Below are positions 1 through 5,507 of a stretch of 5,507 bases of DNA, one piece after another; the stretch's first letter is position 1, and each line of letters starts with the position of its first letter. The translations under genes and the position numbers were made by a program. The stretch is from contig JBDTRB010000185.1 of assembly GCA_039931865.1 (NCBI GenBank), positions 1-5,507 on the forward strand. Reading direction: 5' to 3'. The DNA is from JALYUA01 sp039931865 (GTDB lineage: Bacteria; Acidobacteriota; Thermoanaerobaculia; UBA5066; Gp7-AA6). Below the pieces are notes generated by a model. That model worked only from the letters and a program-made list of their open reading frames with translations. It was not told the DNA's origin and did no database searches.

Positions 1-31
1 CGGCAGTAGAGAACGCCGGCTACTGCCGGCG
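1..31. repeat. Two overlapping, mutually exclusive inverted repeats downstream of the pseudokinase gene
   Basis: CGGCAGTAG (1-9) is a perfect 9-bp inverted match to CTACTGCCG (20-28), with a 10-base loop. A second inverted repeat, CGCCGG (14-19) with CCGGCG (26-31) and a 6-base loop, shares bases with the first, so only one can fold at a time. Neither is followed by a U-tract in the minus direction, so a classical intrinsic terminator for the kinase gene is not supported. The structure may be part of a mobile-element end continuing beyond the window. Confidence 0.6.
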
Positions 32-47
32 GTCACCCATCCCGCAC

Positions 48-67
48 CCTTTTTCAGCAGCCTGCTA
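48..67 (-). mobile_element. IS-end-like motif overlapping the pseudokinase stop codon
   Basis: Read on the minus strand from 67, the sequence is TAGCAGGCTGCTGAAAAAGG. It resembles, from memory, the 'GCAGGCTG(T/C)TGAAAAA' type of terminal inverted repeat seen at the ends of some insertion sequences. It contains an 11-base near-palindrome (AGCAG-C-CTGCT, 56-66). The TAG at 67-65 is the kinase stop codon. If this is an IS end, the element would extend leftward out of the window and would supply the stop. No transposase and no partner repeat are visible here, so the assignment is tentative. Confidence 0.3.
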
Positions 68-1804
68 GGAAGAAGGGGAGGAGAGCCGGATCCGCTCGAG
101 CCTCGCCTGCCGCGAATGCGCGTTGGCTTCGCGAAACGCGCCGGCGGCTCTGTCAAACGCATCGCGCGCCGCGGCGTGATCTCCTGCGCGGAGAAGGCGT
201 TCTCCCTCCGTCTCCTCGCCGCGCCCGCGATCGAAGGCCTCGGACGCGAGGTCCCGCGCTTCCCCCCGTTCCGCCTCGATCCTCGCCCAGGCGGCCTGGA
301 AGCGCGCGTCTTCGGCGGTCTTGCGGGCGGTGCCGGCATCGGCTGCGCGCAGCCGGCGCGCTGCCGGCGGTAGAGCCGCCAGGCGGCCGGGGACGGCCTC
401 TTTCGGGCCCGCATCACGCTTCCCGACCGTCACCAGTCCCGGCCGGACGGGGGGCTCCCTCCGCGATGGCTCGGCGACGGACGCGGGTGGCTCGTCGGCA
501 CGCGCGCCCGGCGCGGCCGCCGGAGACGCTGCGACAGTGGCGCGGACCGCGGGAGCCGAGGGAATCCGAGCGGCAGCGGCAGCGGACCGCTCCCGGTGGA
601 TCGCGAGACCTTCGAAACCCAGGATGATCGCGGCGGCGACGCTGAAATAGGCGGCGCCCGAGACCCAGCGGCGCGCGGTCATCGGCCGCGCGGGAGCAGA
701 GTGGCGAGTTGTGACCGGGCGCGAGCCGGACTCGGGGGCTACCTCCGGCTCCCCGACAGGGGATTCCAGGGGGGGCCCGTCTGCTTCCGAGTTCGACGAG
801 AGAAAGACTTCCTCGTCCTCCGGGTCGTCGCGGCGTCTCCCGAGAAAGGGCGTCGCGAGCTCGACGGGCGCCATGTTCTCGGCGGAGATCGGGTTCGTCG
901 ACTCATGATCGTTCGTCGGCACGCCGCGGGATTCGGGGTTCAAGAGCGTGTAGAGGAAGTAAGCGAGATCGGCCGAGGAAACCGGCGAGGCACCGGCCGC
1001 GAGCTGCTCCTGGAGGCCGAGGTGAAGCTCCAGGATGGAGGGGCGTTCCTCAGGAGCAGCGAAGCAGCGGTCGAGCAGGGTATTGATGCGGTCTGTGAAG
1101 CCGTCCTCCGCGCGAAACTCGGGACGCGAAGATGTGACCACCGGCCGGCGGCACGTCAGAAGCTCGAGCATCAGAACTCCCGCGGAGAACGCGTCGCTCG
1201 TCGGTCCCACCCGTCCGCTCTCGCGCGCCTCAGGGGCGGCATACGGTGCGATGTCGCGGCCCAATCGCCCGCGCATCACGGAGGGGAGAACCGCGTCCGC
1301 CAGACCGAATCCGCCCAGACGCACCTCCGCGTCGATCGAGATCGATACGAACCCGGGCCAGAGAAGACCGTGGCGAATCGGCTCGCCGTCATTCGGCGAG
1401 AACCACGCGTGCTCGAGAGCGGCGCACACGCGCTCCGCGATCAGGAGCGCGAACGGAGTGGGGAGAGCGGTCCCCGCGGAGCGTAGGCGCAAAAGGATCG
1501 TGTCGAGAGTCCATCCCGCCCCCTCGTACCAGGCGTAGTAGGGCGCGCCGTCGGCGACCGCCAGGTCCGCCTGCTGGACGATCGACTTATGGGACAGATG
1601 CGCGACCGTGTCGCCGTGGCGGGCGATCGCTGAAAAGACCGCGGGCGGCGACAGCTCCGGCGACTGCAGGATCCGGAACCGGACGAAGCGTTTTTCGTCG
1701 GTGGCGTGGAGCGCCCGGAAAATGGTCCCGAGACAATCTTCCCCGAGGGCGCCCACCAGAAGATGGGAGCCGATCCGCCTGGGTTGAAAAGATCCGGTTG
1801 TCAT
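65..1804 (-). CDS. Membrane-anchored Hanks-type pseudokinase (serine/threonine kinase-like protein)
   Basis: A 579-residue protein in three parts. Residues about 12-270 follow the bacterial Ser/Thr kinase fold. The Gly-rich loop is degenerate (G21-E-D-C-L-G26, second Gly replaced by Asp). The catalytic loop aligns as H145-G-L-L-W-P150, and the activation segment ends in an intact A190-P-E192. The alpha-F Asp (D204 in TSDAFSAGV) and the C-lobe Arg (R254 in EERPS) are kept. Every catalytic position is lost: the VAIK Lys is R44, the HRD Asp is L147, the loop Lys is W149, the loop Asn is F152 and the DFG Asp is G165. Phosphotransfer is therefore unlikely; a scaffold or sensor role is inferred. 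Residues 300-378 are an acidic, Pro-rich linker, about 381-402 one membrane span, 405-495 an Ala/Pro-rich outer region, and 497-575 an Ala/Glu/Arg helical stretch with one TPR-like unit (about 533-562). The ATG is supported by GAGGTG four bases upstream. The TAG stop lies inside an IS-end-like motif, so the C-terminus may be altered. The kinase fold is secure; the biological role is unknown. Confidence 0.85.
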   Translation of the reverse strand: MTTGSFQPRRIGSHLLVGALGEDCLGTIFRALHATDEKRFVRFRILQSPELSPPAVFSAIARHGDTVAHLSHKSIVQQADLAVADGAPYYAWYEGAGWTLDTILLRLRSAGTALPTPFALLIAERVCAALEHAWFSPNDGEPIRHGLLWPGFVSISIDAEVRLGGFGLADAVLPSVMRGRLGRDIAPYAAPEARESGRVGPTSDAFSAGVLMLELLTCRRPVVTSSRPEFRAEDGFTDRINTLLDRCFAAPEERPSILELHLGLQEQLAAGASPVSSADLAYFLYTLLNPESRGVPTNDHESTNPISAENMAPVELATPFLGRRRDDPEDEEVFLSSNSEADGPPLESPVGEPEVAPESGSRPVTTRHSAPARPMTARRWVSGAAYFSVAAAIILGFEGLAIHRERSAAAAARIPSAPAVRATVAASPAAAPGARADEPPASVAEPSRREPPVRPGLVTVGKRDAGPKEAVPGRLAALPPAARRLRAADAGTARKTAEDARFQAAWARIEAERGEARDLASEAFDRGRGEETEGERLLRAGDHAAARDAFDRAAGAFREANAHSRQARLERIRLSSPSS

Positions 1805-1808
1805 GACT

Positions 1809-1814
1809 CACCTC
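1809..1814 (-). promoter_or_regulatory. Ribosome binding site of the pseudokinase gene
   Basis: GAGGTG on the minus strand, four bases before the ATG at 1804-1802; its GAGG core is six bases away. It supports the chosen start, which lies just before the kinase-fold N-terminus. Confidence 0.7.
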
Positions 1815-1891
1815 GGCCGGTTTCGCCCGACGGCTCGGAGGTCGGGCACCGCCCGGGGACTCCTCGGCGCACGGGGACTGCCGGCCGGAAG

Positions 1892-1920
1892 ATTGTAGGC
1901 CATTGCGGCGTAAATGACAG
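1892..1920 (-). promoter_or_regulatory. Candidate sigma70-type promoter for the pseudokinase gene
   Basis: On the minus strand, CTGTCA (1920-1915; four of six matches to TTGACA) is followed by a 17-base spacer and TACAAT (1897-1892; five of six matches to TATAAT). A start near 1885 would give a leader of about 80 bases before the ATG at 1804. Its position in the gap, AT-richer than its surroundings, supports it. A TTGACC hexamer just upstream (1927-1922) is 24 bases from the -10 and is a poorer partner. This is inferred from sequence only. Confidence 0.45.
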
Positions 1921-2022
1921 AGGTCAAAGGAGAACTTCCCGGACGGACAAACCGGCGGGTTGCGGAAAATACCAGAGCTTGGGGGAGGGCAGGGGCGACA
2001 CCCCCATTAGCCGCCCCATCCT

Positions 2023-2036
2023 GTACGGCGCCGTAC
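2023..2036. repeat. Perfect 14-bp palindrome GTACGGCGCCGTAC
   Basis: A perfect 14-bp self-complementary sequence without a loop, in the gap between the peptidase stop and the pseudokinase promoter. It directly adjoins the 2039-2066 hairpin. Such symmetry can be a dimeric protein binding site or part of a small intergenic repeat; neither can be decided here. Confidence 0.6.
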
Positions 2037-2038
2037 GG

Positions 2039-2066
2039 CCCCCTCCCCGCTTGCCCGGGGAGAGGG
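2039..2066 (-). repeat. Strong GC hairpin just after the M13 peptidase stop; possible terminator or dispersed repeat
   Basis: The arms CCCCCTCCCCG (2039-2049) and CGGGGAGAGGG (2056-2066) form an 11-bp stem with one G-T pair and a 6-base loop. It starts 12 bases downstream of the peptidase TGA. In the minus direction it is followed by the 14-bp palindrome rather than a U-tract, so it could block transcription or protect the 3' end but is not a standard intrinsic terminator. The CCCTCCCC/GGGGAGAGGG wording matches the second hairpin at 4293-4330. Confidence 0.55.
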
Positions 2067-2078
2067 AGCTGCGGCTTT

Positions 2079-4151
2079 TCACCAGATCTGGCACCTCTGT
2101 GCGCGGACCATCGGGTCTCCGGGCTTGCAGGAGAACGCGCGGGCAAACTCCGGCATGTTCGAGGGAGCTCCGATCGCGCGGAACCGGTCGAGCGGGTGCG
2201 GGTCGGTGTTCACGATCAGCCGCGCGAACTCCGGGCGGTCGTTGGCGGCCCAGACCCGTGCCCAGTTGATGAAGAACCGCTGATCGTCGCTCAGTCCATC
2301 CGTCGGAGCGGGCTTGCTCTTCCCTTCCAGACTCTTCTGGTAGGCGCGATACGCGATGGAGAGGCCCCCGAGGTCCGCGATGCTCTCGCCTAAAACGAGC
2401 TTGCCGTTCAAGTGCTGTTCGCCTTCGAACTTATAGCCCTCGAACTGATTTTCCACGCAGGTCGAGCGCGCCTGGTAGTTCTTCAGGTCTTCGTCGGTCC
2501 ACCAGTTCGTGAGATTCCCCTGCGCGTCGAACTTGCGCCCCTGGTCGTCGAACCCGTGCGTCATCTCGTGGCCGATGACGGCGCCCATGCCTCCGTAGTT
2601 GACCGCGTCGTCGGTGTTCTTGTTGAAGAAGGGCGGCTGCAGGATCCCCGCGGGGAAGACGATCTCGTTCAGCAGAGGGTTGTAATACGCGTTGACCGAG
2701 GGCGGGGTCAGGCCCCAATCCGTCCGGTCCACCGGTTTTCCGACCTTGGCCAGGTCGCGAGCCCATTCGAATCGCGTCGCGCGCATCGCGTTGACGACAT
2801 ATGGCCCCCGATCGATCTGGAGCGCCGAGTAGTCCCGCCACTTGTCGGGGTACCCGATCTTCGGATTGAACGCGTCGAGCTTGGCGAGCGCCGCCTTGCG
2901 CGTGTCGGGACCCATCCACGACAGAGTCGCGAGGTCATCCCGCAGGGCCGCGATCAGGTTGCGCACCATCCTGTCCGCGCGCTCCTTGGCCTCGGGCGGG
3001 AAATACTCCTGGACATAGATCTTCCCGAGCGCGAACCCGACCTGTCCGTCCGTCGCGCGCACGCACCGCTTCCAGCGCGGCTGGATCTTCTCCGTCCCCT
3101 GAAGGGTGCGCTGGTTGAACTCGAAGTCTTCGTTGACGAAGGCGGAGGAGAGAGCGGGCGCGGCGGTCGCGAGGAGCTGCCAGCGCAGATATGTTTTCCA
3201 CTGCGGAAGCGGCACCGTCGTGAGCTGCTTGTCCAGCGCCCGGAAGAATTTCGGCTGTTGAACGTTCAACGCGGAGAGAGCGGGGGGCGCCTCGATGTCG
3301 TGAAAGTACGCCGCCCAGCTGAAATTCGGGGTGAGTGACTTCAGGGCCGCGGGCTCCATGCGGTTGTAGGTCGCGTCGGGATCGCGCTGCTCGACGTTCG
3401 TCATCGAGACCTCGGCGAGCCCGGTTTCGATCGTCATCACGGTGCGGGCATTCGCGGCGGCCTTCGCCGCGCCGTCGCCGGCGAGCTGAAACATCTTCGT
3501 GACGTGCGCCAGGTACTGCTCGCGAATCTTCTTCGAAGCGTCGTCGGTCTTCGTGTAGTAGTCGCGGTCGGGAAGTCCGAGGCCGCCCTGGGCAGCCGTT
3601 GCAATCACGTCCGTGCTCTTCTTGCGGTCCTGCTCCGAGCCGAACTGGAACAGGGCGTTGACGCCCGACACCTGCAGCCTGGCCACTTCGGTCTGGAGAT
3701 CCTTCAGGTTCGCGATCTTCGCGATGCGGTCGAGCTCCGGCGCAAGCGGCTTCAAGCCCTGCGACTCGATCGCGGTCTCGTCCATGCAGCTCGCGTAGAA
3801 GTCGCCGATTTTCTGCTCTTCGGAGCCCCCTTTCGCCGACTTGTTCGCAGCGCTGCGCTCGAGGATCTTCCGGAGAGCGTCGCGGTTTTTCTCCGCCAGC
3901 TCCTGAAACGTGCCCCACGCGGGGTACTCGGGCGGGATCGGGTACTTCTTCGTCCAGCCGCCGACGGCGTACTGAAAGAAGTTCTGGCACGCGGCCGCGC
4001 TCTTGTCCATGTCGGACGGGTCGACGCCCGGGACCGGCTTGTCGAGCGGCGGGGGAGCCGCCGCCTGCGTCTGCGCCCCGAGGTAAGTCGCGGCCGCGAA
4101 GGCGAGCAGCGGAACGGCCCGAAGAGCTCTACGAGGGGAAAATGTCGTCAC
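2079..4151 (-). CDS. Secreted M13 family zinc metallopeptidase (neprilysin/PepO-like)
   Basis: A 690-residue zinc endopeptidase of the neprilysin/PepO family, which cleaves small to medium peptides outside the cytoplasm. Residues 1-31 are a Sec signal peptide (basic start, hydrophobic core to about 25, Ala-rich cleavage zone, no lipobox Cys). About 40-430 is the helical M13 N-terminal domain and 480-690 the catalytic domain. All active-site elements are present: substrate-binding N487-A-Y-Y, zinc motif H528-E-M-T-H532, third ligand E589 with D593 in GESIADLGG, the H652/R658 pair in DPHPLDRFR, and the terminal CxxW. There are exactly six Cys. By alignment to neprilysin they would form C55-C675, C122-C363 and C565-C687. 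The neprilysin pair C87-C694 is missing on both sides (V63, A635). Length is normal for the family. The GTG start follows AGGAGG by four bases. The gene is flanked by hairpins and is probably its own transcription unit. The natural substrate cannot be read from the sequence. Confidence 0.96.
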   Translation of the reverse strand: MTTFSPRRALRAVPLLAFAAATYLGAQTQAAAPPPLDKPVPGVDPSDMDKSAAACQNFFQYAVGGWTKKYPIPPEYPAWGTFQELAEKNRDALRKILERSAANKSAKGGSEEQKIGDFYASCMDETAIESQGLKPLAPELDRIAKIANLKDLQTEVARLQVSGVNALFQFGSEQDRKKSTDVIATAAQGGLGLPDRDYYTKTDDASKKIREQYLAHVTKMFQLAGDGAAKAAANARTVMTIETGLAEVSMTNVEQRDPDATYNRMEPAALKSLTPNFSWAAYFHDIEAPPALSALNVQQPKFFRALDKQLTTVPLPQWKTYLRWQLLATAAPALSSAFVNEDFEFNQRTLQGTEKIQPRWKRCVRATDGQVGFALGKIYVQEYFPPEAKERADRMVRNLIAALRDDLATLSWMGPDTRKAALAKLDAFNPKIGYPDKWRDYSALQIDRGPYVVNAMRATRFEWARDLAKVGKPVDRTDWGLTPPSVNAYYNPLLNEIVFPAGILQPPFFNKNTDDAVNYGGMGAVIGHEMTHGFDDQGRKFDAQGNLTNWWTDEDLKNYQARSTCVENQFEGYKFEGEQHLNGKLVLGESIADLGGLSIAYRAYQKSLEGKSKPAPTDGLSDDQRFFINWARVWAANDRPEFARLIVNTDPHPLDRFRAIGAPSNMPEFARAFSCKPGDPMVRAQRCQIW

Positions 4152-4155
4152 GATT

Positions 4156-4161
4156 CCTCCT
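4156..4161 (-). promoter_or_regulatory. Ribosome binding site of the M13 peptidase gene
   Basis: A perfect AGGAGG on the minus strand, separated by AATC from the GTG start at 4151-4149. It fixes a GTG start that opens directly into a Sec signal peptide. Confidence 0.85.
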
Positions 4162-4192
4162 GTTTGATTTCCACCCGGCCCGGGAGTGCCCC

Positions 4193-4227
4193 CCGCGCGC
4201 CGGGGGGGCTTCTCCCCCTACGCGCGG
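4193..4227. repeat. Very GC-rich hairpin in the leader of the M13 peptidase gene
   Basis: The outer arms CCGCGCG (4193-4199) and CGCGCGG (4221-4227) pair perfectly over 7 bp. Inside a small internal loop, GGGGG (4204-4208) pairs with CCCCC (4214-4218) around a CTTCT loop. An 11-base palindrome, CCCGGCCCGGG (4174-4184), follows toward the gene. In the minus-strand transcript both lie within about 35-70 bases upstream of the AGGAGG site. They could act as a 3' structure for the exporter message or as leader structure for the peptidase. No U-tract follows. Confidence 0.5.
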
Positions 4228-4292
4228 AAACCGGAAAAGTTGCCGGGCGAGCACACTTCCGACCCGTTCGGCTCCATGCACCGGCGGTGGCG

Positions 4293-4330
4293 CCCTCTCC
4301 CCGCGCTCGACGAGAGGGTTGGGTGAGGGG
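4293..4330. repeat. Dispersed intergenic repeat of the CCCTCTCCCC / GAGAGGGTTGGGTGAGGGG type
   Basis: CCCTCTC (4293-4299) and GAGAGGG (4312-4318) form a 7-bp stem with a 12-base loop, followed by TTGGGTGAGGGG (4319-4330). From general knowledge, this arrangement is a recurrent intergenic repeat in many GC-rich bacterial genomes. It lies between the exporter and the peptidase genes; together with the related hairpin at 2039-2066 it brackets the peptidase gene. Confidence 0.55.
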
Positions 4331-4383
4331 TGCCCGCAGGCAGGAGGTATGGTGCTCGCTCGAAAACGGGAGCGGTAGAAATC

Positions 4384-5082
4384 CTAAACCGAAGCGATGT
4401 AGATCGCGGGCCGGTGGTCGGTTCGCGTCGAGAGGCGCTTGAGCGTCTTCTCGAGCTTCGGCTCCACGCCGCCCCCCTGGAGCACGAAAATGTACAGCAG
4501 TCCGACGATGATCACGAAAATGCCGGCGCCGCGATTGACCCAGATGAGCTTCGAATAGGTGAAGTGGCGCCGGAACGCATAAACGGTCGCAACGAGAACG
4601 GACCACCAGAGAGCCGCGCCAGCCGTCACTCCGGCGACGAGATCGACGGTCAGGATCGGATGTCCTTTGACGGCGCCGAGCCCCATCGTCGCGAAGATCG
4701 CGCCAAACGCCAGGAACCCCATCGGGTTGGTCAGGGTGAGGAAAAAGGTGGAAAGAAAGTGTCCCGCCAGTCCGCTTGCACTGCGGGTCTTCTCACGCTC
4801 CTTCGGCCGCGTCAGCATGAGGCGGATCCCGAGGACCACCAGGATCGCCCCACCGATCCGCTGCATCCAGGTTCCGTGCTCGAAGAGGAACTCGGAGATG
4901 AAGCTCGCCCCGAACGCTGCCGCCGTGCCGTAGACCGCGTCGGCCGCCGCCGATCCGAACCCCGAGACAAATCCGGCCCGCCGCCCCTGATTCATCGTGC
5001 GCTGGACGCAGAGCGCCGCGATCGGCCCGACGGGCGCGGAAAGCGCGAAGCCGATGATCAGGCCTTTGACGAAGAACGGCAC
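4384..5082 (-). CDS. LysE/RhtB family amino-acid exporter (LysE family translocator)
   Basis: A 232-residue inner-membrane protein of the LysE/RhtB superfamily, whose members export amino acids or related small metabolites by proton antiport. Six hydrophobic segments are visible at about 5-26, 41-63, 74-90, 109-135, 144-170 and 180-202. The family signature lies in the first segment (G11-F-A-L-S-A-P17-V-G-P20), followed by the usual polar loop (QRTMNQGRRAG) and D48 in the second segment. The conserved Asn-Pro of the fourth segment is N119-P120 in TLTNPMGF. The length is slightly above the usual 200-215 because of a charged tail after residue 205. The substrate cannot be assigned. The GTG start fits the start of the first membrane segment, but no Shine-Dalgarno sequence precedes it: the upstream bases read TAGCCTCCCCGC. 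A TATAGC hexamer ends about 6 bases before the GTG, so a leaderless message is conceivable. The peptidase gene follows on the same strand after 232 bp containing hairpins, so cotranscription is uncertain. Confidence 0.93.
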   Translation of the reverse strand: MPFFVKGLIIGFALSAPVGPIAALCVQRTMNQGRRAGFVSGFGSAAADAVYGTAAAFGASFISEFLFEHGTWMQRIGGAILVVLGIRLMLTRPKEREKTRSASGLAGHFLSTFFLTLTNPMGFLAFGAIFATMGLGAVKGHPILTVDLVAGVTAGAALWWSVLVATVYAFRRHFTYSKLIWVNRGAGIFVIIVGLLYIFVLQGGGVEPKLEKTLKRLSTRTDHRPAIYIASV

Positions 5083-5100
5083 GCGGGGAGGCTATAACGT

Positions 5101-5154
5101 CGCTCCCGCCCCCACGTCGCTTCCGCTCACTGCGTTCGCTCTCGCTCCCGCCCC
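5101..5154. repeat. 12-bp direct repeat CGCTCCCGCCCC upstream of the exporter gene
   Basis: CGCTCCCGCCCC occurs at 5101-5112 and again at 5143-5154, a period of 42 bp. The DNA between is composed of similar 'TCGCT/CCGCTC' words. The right copy runs into the 5149-5199 hairpin. The array lies just upstream of the exporter GTG start, where promoter elements would be expected. Confidence 0.55.
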
Positions 5155-5199
5155 GAGAGGCTCCTCCTTCCCTTCGGTCAGGAGACTCCTCTCGGGGCG
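5149..5199. repeat. Long inverted repeat (12 + 5 bp stem) upstream of the exporter gene
   Basis: CGCCCCGAGAGG (5149-5160) pairs perfectly with CCTCTCGGGGCG (5188-5199). The stem continues with CTCCT (5161-5165) and AGGAG (5180-5184) across a 3-base bulge (ACT), closed by a 14-base loop containing CCTTCGG. It is the strongest hairpin in the window. No T-tract follows on either strand, so it is not a textbook terminator; it may be a dispersed repeat or a structured boundary between transcription units. Confidence 0.6.
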
Positions 5200-5507
5200 A
5201 ACCTAGCCACCATCGTGACTGAGCGCAGCTCGGCTCTTTCTGCTCAATGTCCCGCGCGCCGGGGATAAGGCCGGGGGAGGGAAGCGGATCAAGGCTGACG
5301 ACGGTCGCAGGGCCAGACCGATGGCCGTATGGCCGTACGCTCCGTCTCAGCGTCGTAGGCAGATTCGCGGGGGAGCGCGAAGTCCGTCGCGGTGAACCGC
5401 CCTCGTGAGGAGCTCACCCACCTGTCAGGCCCGGCTCCGTTTCCCGCTCAGTCTCCTAGGTGTTGCGGCTAAGGACGTTGTTCACGCGAGAAGCTGGTGG
5501 CCGGTTG
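5200..5507. other. Stretch without a convincing gene at the right edge
   Basis: No recognisable protein or RNA family is seen here. Visible elements are: a tandem 8-mer ATGGCCGT x2 (5321-5336); small hairpins GAGC-GCA-GCTC (5221-5231), CGCGA/TCGCG (5377-5392) and GTGAG-GAG-CTCAC (5405-5417). A minus-strand GTG-started frame of 42 codons (5417-5289) has mostly G or C in third positions at its start but no proper ribosome binding site. A plus-strand frame open from a GTG at 5405 runs off the window end. Neither is called as a gene. The segment could be a long intergenic region, a decayed gene, or the upstream region of a gene beyond 5507. Confidence 0.5.

Noticed and set aside
596..1486. Long plus-strand open frame (296 codons) opposite the pseudokinase
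   Set aside because: It lies entirely antisense to a clear kinase-fold gene, is Arg-rich with no recognisable domain or ribosome binding site, and is expected from high GC in the third codon position.
1808..2146. Minus-strand frame of 112 codons across the gap between the peptidase and pseudokinase genes
   Set aside because: It begins inside the peptidase 3' end, passes through the palindrome, hairpin and promoter candidate, and has no ribosome binding site or recognised domain.
2412..3338. Plus-strand open frame of 308 codons opposite the M13 peptidase
   Set aside because: It is an antisense shadow of a gene with an intact active site; its composition is rich in Arg, Val and Leu and shows no domain.
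2935..3990. Minus-strand open frame of 351 codons inside the peptidase gene
   Set aside because: It is an out-of-frame reading of the M13 gene, extremely Arg-rich, without any motif; the M13 frame explains this DNA.
3504..4442. Plus-strand open frame of 312 codons crossing the peptidase start and the next gap
   Set aside because: It is mostly antisense to the peptidase and ends in repeat DNA; no start signal or motif supports it.
4330..5097. Plus-strand open frame of 255 codons opposite the exporter
   Set aside because: It is antisense to a six-segment LysE protein; its product is a charged low-complexity shadow.
5101..5199. CRISPR-like array suspected from repeated CGCTCCCGCCCC words
   Set aside because: There are only two 12-bp copies, no regular repeat-spacer structure and no cas genes.
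5200..5507. Group II intron, RNase P, SRP or tmRNA-like RNA at the right edge
   Set aside because: I looked for the conserved landmark sequences of these RNAs on both strands and did not find them.

Overview
The window is GC-rich DNA carrying three genes, all on the minus strand. Reading in the direction of transcription (right to left), they are a LysE/RhtB-type amino-acid exporter (5082 to 4384), a secreted M13 (neprilysin/PepO-type) zinc metallopeptidase (4151 to 2079), and a membrane-anchored Hanks-type protein kinase homologue whose catalytic residues are all replaced, i.e. a pseudokinase (1804 to 65). High GC, GTG starts, an M13 peptidase with a Sec signal, and a transmembrane kinase-fold protein with an Ala/Pro-rich outer region suggest a free-living diderm of the Acidobacteriota type or a comparable phylum (Myxococcota, Gemmatimonadota). 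No rRNA, tRNA or marker gene is present, so this placement is an inference.

Layout: 1-67 holds overlapping inverted repeats and an insertion-sequence-end-like motif that includes the kinase stop codon. 65-1804 is the pseudokinase, with a good ribosome binding site and a plausible sigma70-type promoter in the 1805-2078 gap. That gap also holds a 14-bp palindrome and a strong hairpin next to the peptidase stop codon. 2079-4151 is the peptidase, preceded by a strong AGGAGG site and a GC-rich leader (4152-4383) with two hairpins, one a 'CCCTCTC...GAGAGGG TTGGGTGAGGGG' dispersed-repeat type. 4384-5082 is the exporter. 5083-5507 has no convincing gene; it contains a direct repeat, a long hairpin and several short inverted repeats.

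The genes do not form an obvious pathway. The gaps of 232 and 274 bp, each with hairpins, and the separate promoter candidate for the kinase homologue suggest independent transcription units. The peptidase acts outside the cytoplasm, the exporter in the inner membrane, and the pseudokinase probably as an inner-membrane signalling or scaffold protein. I see no clear new multigene system. The points most worth checking are the fully degenerate kinase, the IS-end-like sequence at its stop codon, and the unexplained right-hand 300 bp.
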